The translations under genes and the position numbers were made by a program. 64,000 bases of DNA from Dokdonia pacifica (lineage in GTDB: Bacteria; Bacteroidota; Bacteroidia; Flavobacteriales; Flavobacteriaceae), in NCBI RefSeq assembly GCF_900188275.1, contig NZ_FZNY01000013.1, forward strand, positions 58,873 through 122,872, read 5' to 3'. Shown one piece after another: positions 1 through 5,593 of this stretch (the first letter of the stretch is position 1; each line of letters starts with the position of its first letter). The notes below the pieces were generated by a model. That model was not told the origin of the DNA, searched no databases, and was given only the letters and a program-made list of their open reading frames with translations.

Positions 1-194
1 TTACCGAAGTAGGTAGACAACCTTGGATCATTCATGATATTATGAAAACCAAAGACGCCGTAACTCCTGTTCCTGGGATCGTTTATAGTTTTTATATGTA
101 TGTCGTTTTATACAGTATTCTTACCATAGCCGTGACTTGGTTAATGAGTAGGCAAATCAAAGCATTAAATAACACAACACCTGAAGCAACATGA
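1..194 (+). CDS. cydA: Cytochrome bd ubiquinol oxidase subunit I, C-terminal fragment
   Basis: This is the last 63 codons of a gene that begins left of the window, read in the frame starting at base 3 and ending at TGA 192-194. The fragment opens with the Gly-Arg-Gln-Pro-Trp stretch conserved near the C-terminus of CydA and then shows one hydrophobic membrane-spanning segment. CydA carries the haems and the quinol site of the cytochrome bd terminal oxidase in the inner membrane. The stop overlaps the next start as ATGA, so it is translationally coupled to cydB. The identification rests on the motif and on the neighbour, and is strong despite the short length. Confidence 0.9.
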   Translation, partial: TEVGRQPWIIHDIMKTKDAVTPVPGIVYSFYMYVVLYSILTIAVTWLMSRQIKALNNTTPEAT

Positions 195-1213
195 TCTATG
201 TAGTTCTGTTTTTTTTAGCTTTTTCTTTATTGCTATATGTCCTTTTAGCTGGCGCCGATTTTGGAGCTGGTATCATTGAATTATTCTCTTCTGAAAAGAA
301 TCAGGTGATAACTAAAAAAACAGTCTATCGAGTGATGGGACCTGTCTGGGAGGCAAATCACATCTGGATTATTATCATGATTGTGATATTATGGGTTGCC
401 TTTCCTGCCTATTATCATATTATCGTGATCTATTTACATATTCCGCTTACGCTTATGCTATTGGGTATTACATTACGAGGCGTTGCTTTTGTATTTAGAC
501 ATTATGATGCGTATAAAGACAAATCGCAAATAGTCTATGACTGGATGTTTAAGATTTCTAGTTTTGTTACTCCTATATTCTTAGGAATGACCTTTGGAGC
601 AATGATAAGTGGTCATATTATTGATAGTTCTGAGGGCATAAATTATACTTTTAAAGCATTATACATAGATTCTTGGTTTCATCTATTCTCATTATTAACT
701 GGATTCTTTTTTGCGGCTTTATGTGCTTTTTTATCTTCCGTATTACTTATTGGAGAAGCTGCGGCTATTAATAAAAAAGTATATGTAAAGAAAGCGACCA
801 TAGCTACAGTTATTGTTGTACTAATAGGCTTTATTACTATACTATATGGGTATTATACAGCGATCCCATTTGTAATTGATTTTATACATAATCCATATGC
901 CATTATTGCTGTTATCATATCGGCAGTATTACTAGTTCCATTATGGATGAGTATTCGTAAAGGACGTAGAATTTTAAGTAGAATATTTGCAGGCAGTCAA
1001 GTGTTACTCATTTTAATAGCTGCGCTTGTCCCACATTACCCTACTATTTTGTTTACCTCAGAAGGAGGTATTTCTATTTTAGATAACATTGCACCAGATA
1101 GCGTGATTAAAGTTTTAGGGATATCACTTCTCATAGGTGGGTCTGTGATTTTACCTGGACTTTTTCATTTACTAAAATCTTTTAAAATGATTAAGATTTT
1201 GGAACGCCCTTAA
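191..1213 (+). CDS. cydB: Cytochrome bd ubiquinol oxidase subunit II
   Basis: 340 aa, a normal length for CydB, and strongly hydrophobic throughout with about eight or nine membrane segments. The N-terminal half contains the family signature around Gly-Pro-Val-Trp-Glu-Ala-Asn-His-Ile-Trp (about residues 50-59), preceded by the Gly-Ala-Asp-Phe-Gly motif of the first helix. With CydA it forms the bd-type quinol oxidase, which reduces oxygen to water with high affinity at low oxygen tension. Its ATG overlaps the cydA stop by 4 nt (ATGA), so the two form an operon. A hairpin plus T-run directly after the stop (1215-1241) probably ends the transcript. This is a core respiratory gene unrelated to the NRPS locus. 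Confidence 0.95.
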   Translation: MIYVVLFFLAFSLLLYVLLAGADFGAGIIELFSSEKNQVITKKTVYRVMGPVWEANHIWIIIMIVILWVAFPAYYHIIVIYLHIPLTLMLLGITLRGVAFVFRHYDAYKDKSQIVYDWMFKISSFVTPIFLGMTFGAMISGHIIDSSEGINYTFKALYIDSWFHLFSLLTGFFFAALCAFLSSVLLIGEAAAINKKVYVKKATIATVIVVLIGFITILYGYYTAIPFVIDFIHNPYAIIAVIISAVLLVPLWMSIRKGRRILSRIFAGSQVLLILIAALVPHYPTILFTSEGGISILDNIAPDSVIKVLGISLLIGGSVILPGLFHLLKSFKMIKILERP

Positions 1214-1214
1214 G

Positions 1215-1241
1215 AGGTGGATACCACCTTATAATTTTTCT
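1215..1241 (+). terminator. Rho-independent terminator after cydB
   Basis: Perfect 6-bp stem AGGTGG (1215-1220) / CCACCT (1224-1229) with an ATA loop, followed within a few bases by a run of five T. It begins two bases after the cydB stop codon. Confidence 0.7.
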
Positions 1242-1245
1242 CCTA

Positions 1246-1261
1246 TGTAACTTAGGTTACC
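1246..1261. promoter_or_regulatory. Small dyad GTAAC-TTAG-GTTAC, possible operator
   Basis: Perfect inverted repeat of 5-bp half-sites around TTAG, about 48 bp upstream of the start of the YeeE/YedE-type gene at 1308 and after the cydB terminator. The size and symmetry resemble the binding site of a Crp/Fnr-type dimer, but no regulator gene is present and the site is short, so this is only a suggestion. Confidence 0.3.
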
Positions 1262-1307
1262 AACATCGGGATATAAAAAGTGTTTTTTTGTAAAAACTAT
1301 TTTACAA

Positions 1308-1865
1308 ATGAACTGGATATACGAGCCTTGGCCTTGGTATATAGGTGGTCCTATGATTGCTTTAATTCTATTTTTATTGCTCATGATAGGCAAAAATTTT
1401 GGAATGTCTTCTAACTTAAGAACCCTCTGTACGATTTGTGGTGCAGGTAATGCTTCCCATTTTTTTAAGTTTGATTGGAAAACACAACGTTGGAATCTTA
1501 TGGTTATACTAGGCGCAATTATAGGTGGATATATAGGGGCTCATTTTTTATCAAATAATGATGCAGTAGCTATTGATCCAACTACCCTTAGTGAATTACA
1601 AGAGATGGGGTTTGCAAGTGCAGGGAAAGCCTATCTTCCATTAGAATTATTTGACAACGCAATTTTCACAAAACCTAAAACGCTTCTCTTACTGAGTATA
1701 GGAGGGTTACTCGTTGGTTTTGGCGCTAGATATGCAGGAGGGTGTACTTCAGGACATGCTATTTCTGGTTTAAGTAATTTACAGCGTCCTTCGCTTATCG
1801 CTGTGATAGGTTTCTTTATAGGAGGATTACTAATGATTCATCTTATTTTTCCTTTATTATTTTAA
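1308..1865 (+). CDS. YeeE/YedE-type membrane protein, first half of a sulfur-transport pair
   Basis: 185 aa with several hydrophobic segments. A Cys-containing motif, Gly-Gly-Cys-Thr-Ser-Gly-His (about residues 144-150), lies near the C-terminus, as in the YeeE/YedE (thiosulfate/sulfur transport) family. A second conserved-looking Cys cluster, Cys-Thr-Ile-Cys-Gly, is at about residues 41-45. In this family the cysteines in the membrane pore relay thiosulfate or a similar sulfur compound. The next ORF starts 3 nt after the stop and carries the matching half, so the two probably form one transporter; many bacteria encode it as such a split pair. The exact substrate cannot be told from sequence. 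Confidence 0.8.
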   Translation: MNWIYEPWPWYIGGPMIALILFLLLMIGKNFGMSSNLRTLCTICGAGNASHFFKFDWKTQRWNLMVILGAIIGGYIGAHFLSNNDAVAIDPTTLSELQEMGFASAGKAYLPLELFDNAIFTKPKTLLLLSIGGLLVGFGARYAGGCTSGHAISGLSNLQRPSLIAVIGFFIGGLLMIHLIFPLLF

Positions 1866-1868
1866 ATT

Positions 1869-2282
1869 ATGAGAACACTTATTTACTTAGGTATTGGTAT
1901 TTTATTTGGTATTACGATGTACAAATCTGAAGCGGCTTCTTGGTTTCGGATTTATGAGATGTTCTCTTTTGACTCCTTTCATATGTATGGTATTATAGGG
2001 TCTGCGCTAGCTATTGGTATTACGATTACACAACTTATAAAACGGTATAACATCTCCTCTTTTTATGGAGAAAAAATACATATTATTCCTAAAGAAAAAG
2101 GATGGAAACGGTATTTATTAGGGGGTATTATTTTTGGTTTAGGTTGGGCTTTAGCGGGTGCTTGTCCAGGGCCTATGTTTACTCTTATTGGAGCTGGGTT
2201 TCTTCCAATTTTTATAGTTATTATTGCCGCTATAGTAGGCACATTCCTATACGGTCTTCTAAGGAATAAATTACCTCACTAG
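1869..2282 (+). CDS. YeeE/YedE-family (DUF6691-like) membrane protein, second half of the pair
   Basis: 137 aa with about four hydrophobic segments and the motif Leu-Ala-Gly-Ala-Cys-Pro-Gly-Pro at about residues 96-103, the conserved Cys loop of the second YeeE/YedE half. It starts 3 nt after the upstream partner, so the two are almost certainly co-transcribed and assemble together in the inner membrane. It is the last + strand gene before the minus-strand biosynthetic locus. A terminator-like hairpin lies downstream at 2409-2447. Confidence 0.8.
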   Translation: MRTLIYLGIGILFGITMYKSEAASWFRIYEMFSFDSFHMYGIIGSALAIGITITQLIKRYNISSFYGEKIHIIPKEKGWKRYLLGGIIFGLGWALAGACPGPMFTLIGAGFLPIFIVIIAAIVGTFLYGLLRNKLPH

Positions 2283-2306
2283 GCGAGTTGAAAACAGGCT
2301 TGGTAT

Positions 2307-2320
2307 GCTTTCGCGAAAGC
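2307..2320. repeat. Dispersed palindrome GCTTTCGCGAAAGC (intergenic copy)
   Basis: Perfect 14-bp palindrome between convergent genes. The same core occurs at 4157, 14049 and in six places inside the NRPS genes. Function is unknown. Confidence 0.85.
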
Positions 2321-2355
2321 GAACTTGTGAGACCTGCCTGTCGGTAGGTAAGTTC
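2321..2355. repeat. Imperfect hairpin next to the palindrome
   Basis: The outer arms GAACTT (2321-2326) and AAGTTC (2350-2355) are perfectly complementary. Inside them ACCTGCC and GGTAGGT pair with one mismatch around a TGTC loop. Together with the adjacent palindrome this is a compact block of inverted repeats just past the end of the core genes. Confidence 0.5.
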
Positions 2356-2408
2356 ACGACCATAAGAAGAGCGAAGCGTTAAAGCGTATCAAATAGTATT
2401 AAAAACAA

Positions 2409-2447
2409 AAAACTCACCCCAGTATACGATGTACCAAGGTGAGTTTT
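2409..2447. terminator. Bidirectional terminator between convergent genes
   Basis: Perfect 10-bp stem, AAAACTCACC (2409-2418) with GGTGAGTTTT (2438-2447), and a 19-nt loop. The A and T tracts at the stem ends give a U-run in either direction. It sits between the convergent stops of the sulfur-transport pair (2282, +) and the PPTase (2484, -), so it can end both transcripts. It also marks the left border of the biosynthetic locus. Confidence 0.75.
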
Positions 2448-2483
2448 CAAAATTTATATAGCGCCTATTGTCTGGAAAGACAC

Positions 2484-3188
2484 CTAAAACACTACGTGCA
2501 TATCTTGTGCATTTTTAAATTTGCTTTTTGAAGTAATGGAGCAATATTTATTGTCCATTTTAAAGCTTTTTGTATACCAAGTATTATCGTTATAGGTGGT
2601 AGACTCTTTATCAATTTTTATTTCTGTAAGCGGAATAGACATTCCCTTCCCTATGGCTTTGATCACAGATTCTTTTTTAGTCCAATATTCATAAAACGTA
2701 TCGAGTCCGTTATCCTTAATATCTTGAAGCTCTTTAGGTGTAAAAACATTTTCAAACAGATCATAATCAATATCATTAATTTCTTCTATATCTACACCTA
2801 CTTCTTGCTTGCTAAACACACAAACAACCGTATTTCCACTGTGCGAAATATTAAAATTAAAATTACTGTCTTCCATAAATGGTTTTCCGTAACTGTCTTT
2901 TAGGATTTTATTAAATTCGAATGAATCATTTCCAAACATAGTTGCTCCTAGGTAAATCATTAATTTCCCAAAGAGACAGTTGTAACGGTCATCCCACCTT
3001 CTATACTTGAGTACTTCTTCTTTAAATCCTTGAGGTAAAAAATCTAAATAGTATTTCAAACTATTTTGATCTATCCCATTTTCTGTAGAATATTGAAATA
3101 AGTAATATTCGTCTTCTTTCAGATCAATCTGAGGAATGGATTTAAAATCACTAAAGGCTACGCTATATGTTGAATTTTTTGTGATCAT
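2484..3188 (-). CDS. 4'-phosphopantetheinyl transferase, Sfp type
   Basis: 234 aa from ATG 3188; the frame stays open upstream to a TTG at 3212, but the ATG is preferred. The two Sfp-superfamily signatures are present: Val-Gly-Val-Asp-Ile-Glu (about residue 125), which supplies Mg-binding acidic residues, and Trp-Thr-Lys-Lys-Glu-Ser-Val-Ile-Lys-Ala-Ile-Gly-Lys-Gly (about residues 167-180). The length fits Sfp/Gsp-type enzymes. It transfers the phosphopantetheine arm of CoA onto the conserved Ser of carrier domains, and all the NRPS/PKS carrier domains in this locus keep that Ser. It is the last minus-strand gene of the locus and probably serves it, though one PPTase may serve the whole cell. 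Confidence 0.92.
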   Translation of the reverse strand: MITKNSTYSVAFSDFKSIPQIDLKEDEYYLFQYSTENGIDQNSLKYYLDFLPQGFKEEVLKYRRWDDRYNCLFGKLMIYLGATMFGNDSFEFNKILKDSYGKPFMEDSNFNFNISHSGNTVVCVFSKQEVGVDIEEINDIDYDLFENVFTPKELQDIKDNGLDTFYEYWTKKESVIKAIGKGMSIPLTEIKIDKESTTYNDNTWYTKSFKMDNKYCSITSKSKFKNAQDMHVVF

Positions 3189-3459
3189 AATAATAAGTTT
3201 ATAAGAAAGCAATACAAGTATTGTTTCTATCTGGTTTCAGTCACTAAGTGCTTTGTTTTATGAAGCTAAAAGCTTCCTTAACGTTATTAGCACGTATCAA
3301 TATTTTGTTATATAGATGAATGAGGTATAAAAATCACACATCTATTTCTATAGATATTTACGTTTTTGGATTACTGAAATATCTTTTAGTAGCGTTATAA
3401 GAAGTACTACTAAACAGATCAAGTCTTACATCACTATCAAGTGATATTGGGTTTATTTT

Positions 3460-3870
3460 TTATAATAAGCTATTGATATGAGATCCTTCTGCTTCTAGAA
3501 AATGAATAAGTAATAGTATATCATATAAACAGCTACATACGGTAAGTTTATTGAGTATCTTTCCGAGTATTCCTTTGAGTTTAACTCCCAAAGCTGCATG
3601 TCCAAATTGCCCTCTGGATTTATGTACCGTAATATGTACAAAAGCCAGATTCCAAAGTAATTGTGTTAATTTAAAAGAAGTAGGTTCATCTAGTAAGATG
3701 TTTTTGATTTTTGTAAAGTTCCCTTCTTCATCTATTCGTATTAAAAATTCTGTTCCTAATATATTGATAGCGTCTTTTCTTATTTCTAAAACCTCAGGAA
3801 TTATTTCTTCTAAAACGAAATCTGTTTTCTTTAAAACAATATCTGTTGCATATTCTAATTCAATGCTCAT
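3460..3870 (-). CDS. Hypothetical protein
   Basis: 136 aa from ATG 3870, not recognised. The N-terminal 70 residues are charged and rich in Ile, Leu, Glu and Lys (predicted soluble). The C-terminal 40 residues are more hydrophobic, with two Cys close together (Val-Cys-Ser-Cys-Leu). A 132-aa ORF on the opposite strand (3551-3949) overlaps it, but its composition is that of a shadow (many Pro, Ser and Cys). This strand agrees with every other gene in the locus. A weak 5-bp hairpin (ATCAC/GTGAT, 3430-3445) follows the stop. It could be a real small protein of the locus or a chance ORF; I favour real, weakly. Confidence 0.45.
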   Translation of the reverse strand: MSIELEYATDIVLKKTDFVLEEIIPEVLEIRKDAINILGTEFLIRIDEEGNFTKIKNILLDEPTSFKLTQLLWNLAFVHITVHKSRGQFGHAALGVKLKGILGKILNKLTVCSCLYDILLLIHFLEAEGSHINSLL

Positions 3871-4325
3871 AATTTTATGGCTTTGTTATTTATTTAGTAA
3901 TAGAGGTTCTACTTATAGACCACTACTTCACGCACTATTTACAACTTAAATGCAATAGATTAAGACTGTTATATACCCATCACAAATCTATATAACTGAC
4001 TTATATAAATAAGATATTTCTGGGCGTATATAAATAGTATGATGAGTAGTTTCATGTGATATTATTTGTATTAAAAGGCAAGGGATCTTAGCATTATAAT
4101 AAATCCAGGTTACGCTAAAACAATAATTGTAATCTAAAGATGAGCGTAATTTTAAGTACGCTTTCGCGAAAGCGTATAGCTATACATTAAGAAGTAATCA
4201 TATGCGGCTATTTCAATTTCACTTATAAACAAACAGTATACTCATGTATAGTTGACGTTATTTATGAATAAAACTAAGATCCTTGACCTTTACAATAAAT
4301 GTGCTTGATATTCATATAAGCACTC
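3871..4325. other. 455-bp gap without a recognisable gene
   Basis: AT-rich spacer between the hypothetical protein and the first GG-leader peptide. I see no ORF with a convincing start on either strand. The only clear structure is the 20-bp palindrome at 4157-4176. A promoter for the leftmost minus-strand genes could lie here, but I could not identify one. Confidence 0.5.
4157..4176. repeat. Dispersed palindrome TACGCTTTCGCGAAAGCGTA
   Basis: Perfect 20-bp palindrome in an intergenic region, identical over all 20 bp to the copy at 14049-14068 and sharing its 12-bp core with the copies inside the NRPS genes. Confidence 0.9.
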
Positions 4326-4475
4326 TTAGAAGATACACGTACAAGAGCACGAATGTTCTACATCTTGATGTGCTGGTTGTACTAGAAGTCCTCCTAGAAT
4401 AGTTCTTTGTTTCAATTTTGAGATTTTAATTTTTTCAAAATTGAGGGTCGCTTTTTTAAATATTTCATTTTTCAT
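4326..4475 (-). CDS. GG-leader Cys-rich peptide A (RiPP-precursor-like)
   Basis: 49 aa, ATG 4475 to TAA 4326. The N-terminal half is a lysine-rich leader with the pattern Leu-Asn-Phe-Glu-Lys-Ile-Lys-Ile-Ser-Lys-Leu, close to the leader of Bacteroidetes class I lanthipeptide-type precursors, and it ends in Ile-Leu-Gly-Gly (residues 26-29), a typical double-glycine cleavage site. The 20-residue C-terminal part ends in Ser-Cys-Ser-Cys-Thr-Cys-Ile-Phe, with alternating Ser/Thr and Cys. No LanB, LanC or C39-peptidase transporter is in the window, so whether it is modified is unknown. It lies in a row with peptides B and C, and the hairpin element at 4503-4530 precedes it. Confidence 0.75.
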   Translation of the reverse strand: MKNEIFKKATLNFEKIKISKLKQRTILGGLLVQPAHQDVEHSCSCTCIF

Positions 4476-4502
4476 ATTGAAAAGTATTTAGGTAGAGACA
4501 AA

Positions 4503-4530
4503 TTCTTGAACATTAAAACCCTATCAAGAT
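4503..4530 (-). promoter_or_regulatory. Conserved hairpin element upstream of peptide A
   Basis: Arms TCTTGA (4504-4509) and TCAAGA (4524-4529) are perfectly complementary, and the near arm ends 28 nt before the ATG of peptide A. The sequence between them contains AATG and a GGG run as in the other four copies. See the matching elements at 4729, 5140, 13642 and 13930. Confidence 0.6.
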
Positions 4531-4546
4531 TTAGGTATCATATATT

Positions 4547-4702
4547 CTAACAATCGTTTATCTCGCAAAAAGTACAATCGCAAGTAGTTTCTGTAGGTCT
4601 TGAAAGTGGCCATATACCACCGTTAATCGTAGTTTGTTCTAACTTTGAAATAATTACTTTCTCAAAGTTGAGTTCTAATTTTTTAAGCTTTTGATTTTTC
4701 AT
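4547..4702 (-). CDS. GG-leader Cys-rich peptide B (RiPP-precursor-like)
   Basis: 51 aa, ATG 4702 to TAG 4547. The leader is almost the same design as that of peptides A and D (Leu-Asn-Phe-Glu-Lys-Val-Ile-Ile-Ser-Lys-Leu) and ends in Ile-Asn-Gly-Gly (residues 26-29). The predicted core of 22 residues starts Ile-Trp-Pro and contains four Cys in the pattern Cys-Asp-Cys-Thr-Phe-Cys-x5-Cys, preceded by Thr-Glu-Thr-Thr. That gives the Thr/Cys content needed for thioether rings or disulfides. It is followed by peptide A and preceded by peptide C, all on the minus strand. The hairpin element at 4729-4755 lies 26 nt upstream of the start. Confidence 0.75.
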   Translation of the reverse strand: MKNQKLKKLELNFEKVIISKLEQTTINGGIWPLSRPTETTCDCTFCEINDC

Positions 4703-4728
4703 TTTTCTGATTTTTTTTAGTTATTATA

Positions 4729-4755
4729 TTCTGAACATTTTAACGCCCATCAGAA
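4729..4755 (-). promoter_or_regulatory. Conserved hairpin element upstream of peptide B
   Basis: Arms TTCTGA (4729-4734) and TCAGAA (4750-4755) are perfectly complementary, and the near arm lies 26 nt before the ATG of peptide B. Relative to the peptide A copy the stem carries compensated base changes. Confidence 0.6.
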
Positions 4756-4892
4756 CTTCAGGCTATTTAAATCATAGGGGGATTCTTATAAAACCTAAAT
4801 AGATAGGTTTTATATATGATTTTAGGAATGTGACGTATTGTATATGTTGTCTTTTTACTAAGAAAGGTATTCTGCTATTAGAAAGGGCAGGT

Positions 4893-4948
4893 AAAAAATT
4901 GGGGGAGTACCTCAATGACAAATCTTATTAGATCATCTATCATTGAGG
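4893..4948 (-). terminator. Terminator-like hairpin after peptide C
   Basis: Perfect 9-bp stem CCTCAATGA (4910-4918) / TCATTGAGG (4940-4948) with a 21-nt loop, 19 bp after the peptide C stop. On the minus strand a T-rich run (complement of 4893-4900) follows about nine bases later. That offset is long for a textbook terminator. Confidence 0.5.
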
Positions 4949-4967
4949 CACATACAGATTCTAAAAC

Positions 4968-5114
4968 CTAACAAATATCTGGGTCAGATCCGCACAAACA
5001 AGTATCACTAAGTCTTGTTTCCTGTAGTAAAGCATTTCCTCCTTCTACTTTGTCTAAATGGAGTTTGCTAATCAGTTCTTTACTAAAACTAAGTTGTTTT
5101 AATTCTTTTTTCAT
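4968..5114 (-). CDS. GG-leader Cys-rich peptide C (RiPP-precursor-like)
   Basis: 48 aa, ATG 5114 to TAG 4968. The leader (Leu-Ser-Phe-Ser-Lys-Glu-Leu-Ile-Ser-Lys-Leu) ends in Lys-Val-Glu-Gly-Gly (residues 22-26). The 22-residue core has three Cys near its end (Asp-Thr-Cys-Leu-Cys-Gly-Ser-Asp-Pro-Asp-Ile-Cys). It is the first of the three-peptide group and starts 110 bp after the stop of the small membrane protein. Its upstream hairpin (5140-5169) has the longest stem of the five. The leader is more diverged from A, B and D than those are from each other. Confidence 0.75.
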   Translation of the reverse strand: MKKELKQLSFSKELISKLHLDKVEGGNALLQETRLSDTCLCGSDPDIC

Positions 5115-5139
5115 GATGCTTGAAATTTAATTTATACGT

Positions 5140-5169
5140 ATCCTGAACATTTTAGAAGTTCCTCAGGAT
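5140..5169 (-). promoter_or_regulatory. Conserved hairpin element upstream of peptide C
   Basis: Perfect 7-bp stem ATCCTGA (5140-5146) / TCAGGAT (5163-5169), with the near arm 25 nt before the ATG. A competing 5-bp stem, AGTTC (5157-5161) with GAACT (5173-5177), overlaps it, so the two cannot form together. The same alternative pairing, with different bases, exists upstream of peptides D and E. Confidence 0.65.
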
Positions 5170-5224
5170 TTAGAACTTTTGATTACTTAACACACATTAA
5201 AATTGGTAACGTACGTTCTTTTTG

Positions 5225-5593
5225 CTATTCTTCTGCAGGAATTGTTTTTCTAATAGATACTACTTTACCTAATGTATATCCTGTAAAGAATAATACGGTC
5301 ATATTTATAGCATTAAAAAGAATAAAAGCAACCGGAGATAGTAGGGCAGGTAATTTTAAATTTTCAAAAATACCATTGAGATAAAACACTCTATCATTAA
5401 ATACCAAAAACAATATTGCACATGTAACAAGTTCTAGGACAAAGAGTGTCACAAATACATTTTTAGGTCGCACTACAAATTTTGCAAGAAAACCTATTGC
5501 GATGATTATAATCATATACCAGAGGTAGTCTGTAATAAAAAACTGTGGTAATAAGCAGATGGCATAAGGCCATAATTTAATTGCATTTTTCAT
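5225..5593 (-). CDS. Small integral membrane protein of unknown function
   Basis: 122 aa with three to four hydrophobic segments (about residues 5-40, 45-68 and 80-112) and a short charged C-terminus. I do not recognise a family. Its ATG overlaps the stop of the acylase gene by one base (TAATG), so the two are translationally coupled. That is the best clue to its job: a membrane partner of, or immunity/transport accessory to, the periplasmic acylase and the exporter. No catalytic motif is visible. Confidence 0.75.
   Translation of the reverse strand: MKNAIKLWPYAICLLPQFFITDYLWYMIIIIAIGFLAKFVVRPKNVFVTLFVLELVTCAILFLVFNDRVFYLNGIFENLKLPALLSPVAFILFNAINMTVLFFTGYTLGKVVSIRKTIPAEE

Noticed and set aside
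3189..3212. Longer PPTase start at TTG 3212
   Set aside because: Adds eight hydrophobic residues not expected in the family; ATG at 3188 gives a normal N-terminus.
3551..3949. 132-aa + strand ORF overlapping the minus-strand hypothetical gene
   Set aside because: Rich in Pro, Ser and Cys, no recognisable domain, opposite to all neighbours; best explained as a shadow of the 3460-3870 ORF.
4503..5169. Upstream hairpins of peptides A-C as simple terminators of the preceding gene
   Set aside because: Spacing to the following ATG is constant (25-28 nt) while distance from the preceding stop varies, and no U-run follows on the minus strand.
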